From Edolisoma coerulescens (Eukaryota > Chordata > Aves > Passeriformes > Campephagidae), in NCBI GenBank assembly GCA_013397115.1, contig VWZW01007673.1, positions 1,138,382-1,202,381 of the forward strand: a DNA stretch of 64,000 bases, given 5' to 3'. Of this stretch, positions 62,501 through 64,000 are shown in pieces. A program made the translations under genes and the position numbers. The stretch's first letter is position 1, and every line of letters begins with the position of its first letter. The notes beneath the pieces were generated by a model. The model was not told the origin of the DNA. It searched no databases and saw only the letters and a list, made by a program, of their open reading frames with translations.

Positions 62501-64000
62501 CAGGGGCATGGAAATAGATGGGATTAGAACTGTTGGCAAGACAACAGAAAATAGCACAAGTGGCATCAGGACCAGAGGAGATCTTCTGCCCCTGTTTGGA
62601 GAGGGTCGATAGCATGAAAACATAAGGTGTCAACAAGGAAAATCAGAGAAGAAAGAGACCGCCTGTGCTCTGAGTTCTCTTAGCAATGAACTCTCAGCAC
62701 CTCAGTGATTATAAATGTCCAAGACCACAGCCAGCAGTGCAAACTGTTATCTCTGTGGTATCATACACTCACAGTTAATTTTGTGACTGTTAGGGACTAA
62801 GACTTCTCTCTATGTAGTGGCAATGCTTAATATGGTGCAAGAAATAACCATTTGCAAGTGTGTTGCTAATGAATAAATTTAGTGGACGATTTCATTTTAG
62901 AGTTAAGTTGGGATGATTTGCCAGTCTTCTAAACACTGCCATCAGTGGTCTTGAGCAGCCTGGAGGATATAACGAAAGATATATTCAGTTACATAGGCAG
63001 GACCTACCCAAGCCGTAGCTGTATCCTGTGTCAGCTAATATGAAAGTACAATTTTATTCCCGCATTAAAAGCTGCAGTATAGCCAAGGGCTACTTAAGAA
63101 CTTAACAGCGATGTTGTTGCTGCCCTTTGAATTAGGACCTGAAAACCAGAACATTTGCTTGAAAGGTGAAACACAAATTGCTGGGTTAGGAGGTCATTTG
63201 CCTTGTGGCTTTGCACCTCAGGACTCCTATTGTCAAGCACTTCTAACTACAGTATATGCACATATGATTTTCAGTTTAAGTGGAGTATTCCTGTTTGCTA
63301 ATATGCTTCCTCATGCTGGAGCTGCAAGGGGGACTTCAAAGACATTGTAAAAATCATTTTGAATCACAGGACTTGACACATTTATACCAACTGAAAACTG
63401 AAGTTCTTAAAGATTTAACTTGGATTTTGATTGATAATGGGATCCCAAACATGTCAGAACTTTGAATCTGTTTTAACAAGGGCAAGGAATTAAATCAATC
63501 CACTGATTCAGTTTCAGTATCAGGGAAAGGACTCAGACTCACAATTAAGAGATCCCTCTTTCATTTCAGGTTCAGCTAAGCCTCAGTCTTTTCTGTCAAG
63601 AGCTCACTGATCAGTCTCCAGACATTTCCCTGCCTATCAGGCTTATATGAAAACCTCCTTTTGGTGCTTTCTTCCCTTCTCATTGTCTGCAACCAAGCAT
63701 GGATGTTTTTTTCATGATCAGTATGAGCTCAGTGCTAATAAAGATGTTCTGGTCTTGGTTCCTTCACCAAGGTGGCTGTAAACAACTGCAGCCCATCTGC
63801 CTTTGTAATGAAAAGGATGAAGAGGAACGTGATTTGGGAAAGATTCTGTGCCTATTTACAAGGCCAGCTTGAGCTATAATTAGGCAGTGCTCAAATGGAT
63901 GTGAAGGAGGTCCCTGAGCTGTAATGTAATACTTGTGTGGAACAGAGTAGAAACAAATTTGTAATGCCAGACCCAAAGACTGGATAAAATATGGAATAAA
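53561..64000. other. Intergenic to window end, no gene seen
   Basis: SLC35F2 would be the next gene on the minus strand by human synteny. I did not recognise any of its exons or C-terminal residues here. No CR1 or LTR copy is evident either, so this is the longest repeat-poor stretch of the window. Confidence 0.5.

Noticed and set aside
53561..64000. Search for SLC35F2 exons on the minus strand
   Set aside because: No transmembrane-rich exon or C-terminal motif of the family was recognised; the gene probably starts beyond the right edge.
1..64000. CRISPR arrays, operons, phage or bacterial mobile systems
   Set aside because: Splicing, repeat content and gene identities are vertebrate; nothing prokaryotic is present.

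Overview
The window looks like nuclear DNA from a bird. It has spliced vertebrate genes with GT-AG introns, many 5'-truncated CR1 LINE fragments with the avian 3' tail (copies ending in ATTCTRTGATTCT-like sequence), and one solo LTR of a type common in birds. There are no SINEs and no prokaryotic gene layout. I cannot tell the species. No new multi-gene system is visible; the content is two known vertebrate genes and repeat-bearing non-coding DNA.

ELMOD1 lies on the + strand from about 6.3 to 24.3 kb. Ten coding exons (6292-6437, 6590-6618, 7806-7903, 13429-13558, 16616-16749, 17956-18024, 18311-18334, 20387-20437, 21939-22072, 22926-23098) join in one frame and encode 328 residues plus a stop. 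The first six residues of the full protein must come from an exon left of the window, so bases 1-6291 are intron. The ELMO-domain GAP motif with its catalytic arginine is intact. One exon is a frame-preserving 24-nt microexon with a weak donor site.

SLN (sarcolipin) lies on the minus strand. Its whole 31-codon reading frame is at 42824-42919, in one exon with a strong upstream splice acceptor and a poly(A) signal downstream. It is too short for ordinary ORF cutoffs. ELMOD1 and SLN are convergent and about 18 kb apart, the same order as on human 11q22.3.

The rest is intron and intergenic DNA. CR1 fragments occur on both strands. A solo LTR sits at 31.76-32.29 kb, a small CpG-dense island at about 33.19-33.37 kb, and an old decayed LINE at about 34.9-36.3 kb carries a younger CR1 nested inside it. 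From about 53.6 to 64 kb I see no exon of SLC35F2, the expected next gene, and no other recognisable gene. Candidate regulatory sequences (a PBX-MEIS composite site, paired A/T-rich muscle-type motifs, an NKX/AP-1/E-box cluster, an intronic hairpin) are listed as findings; all are inferences from motif reading.
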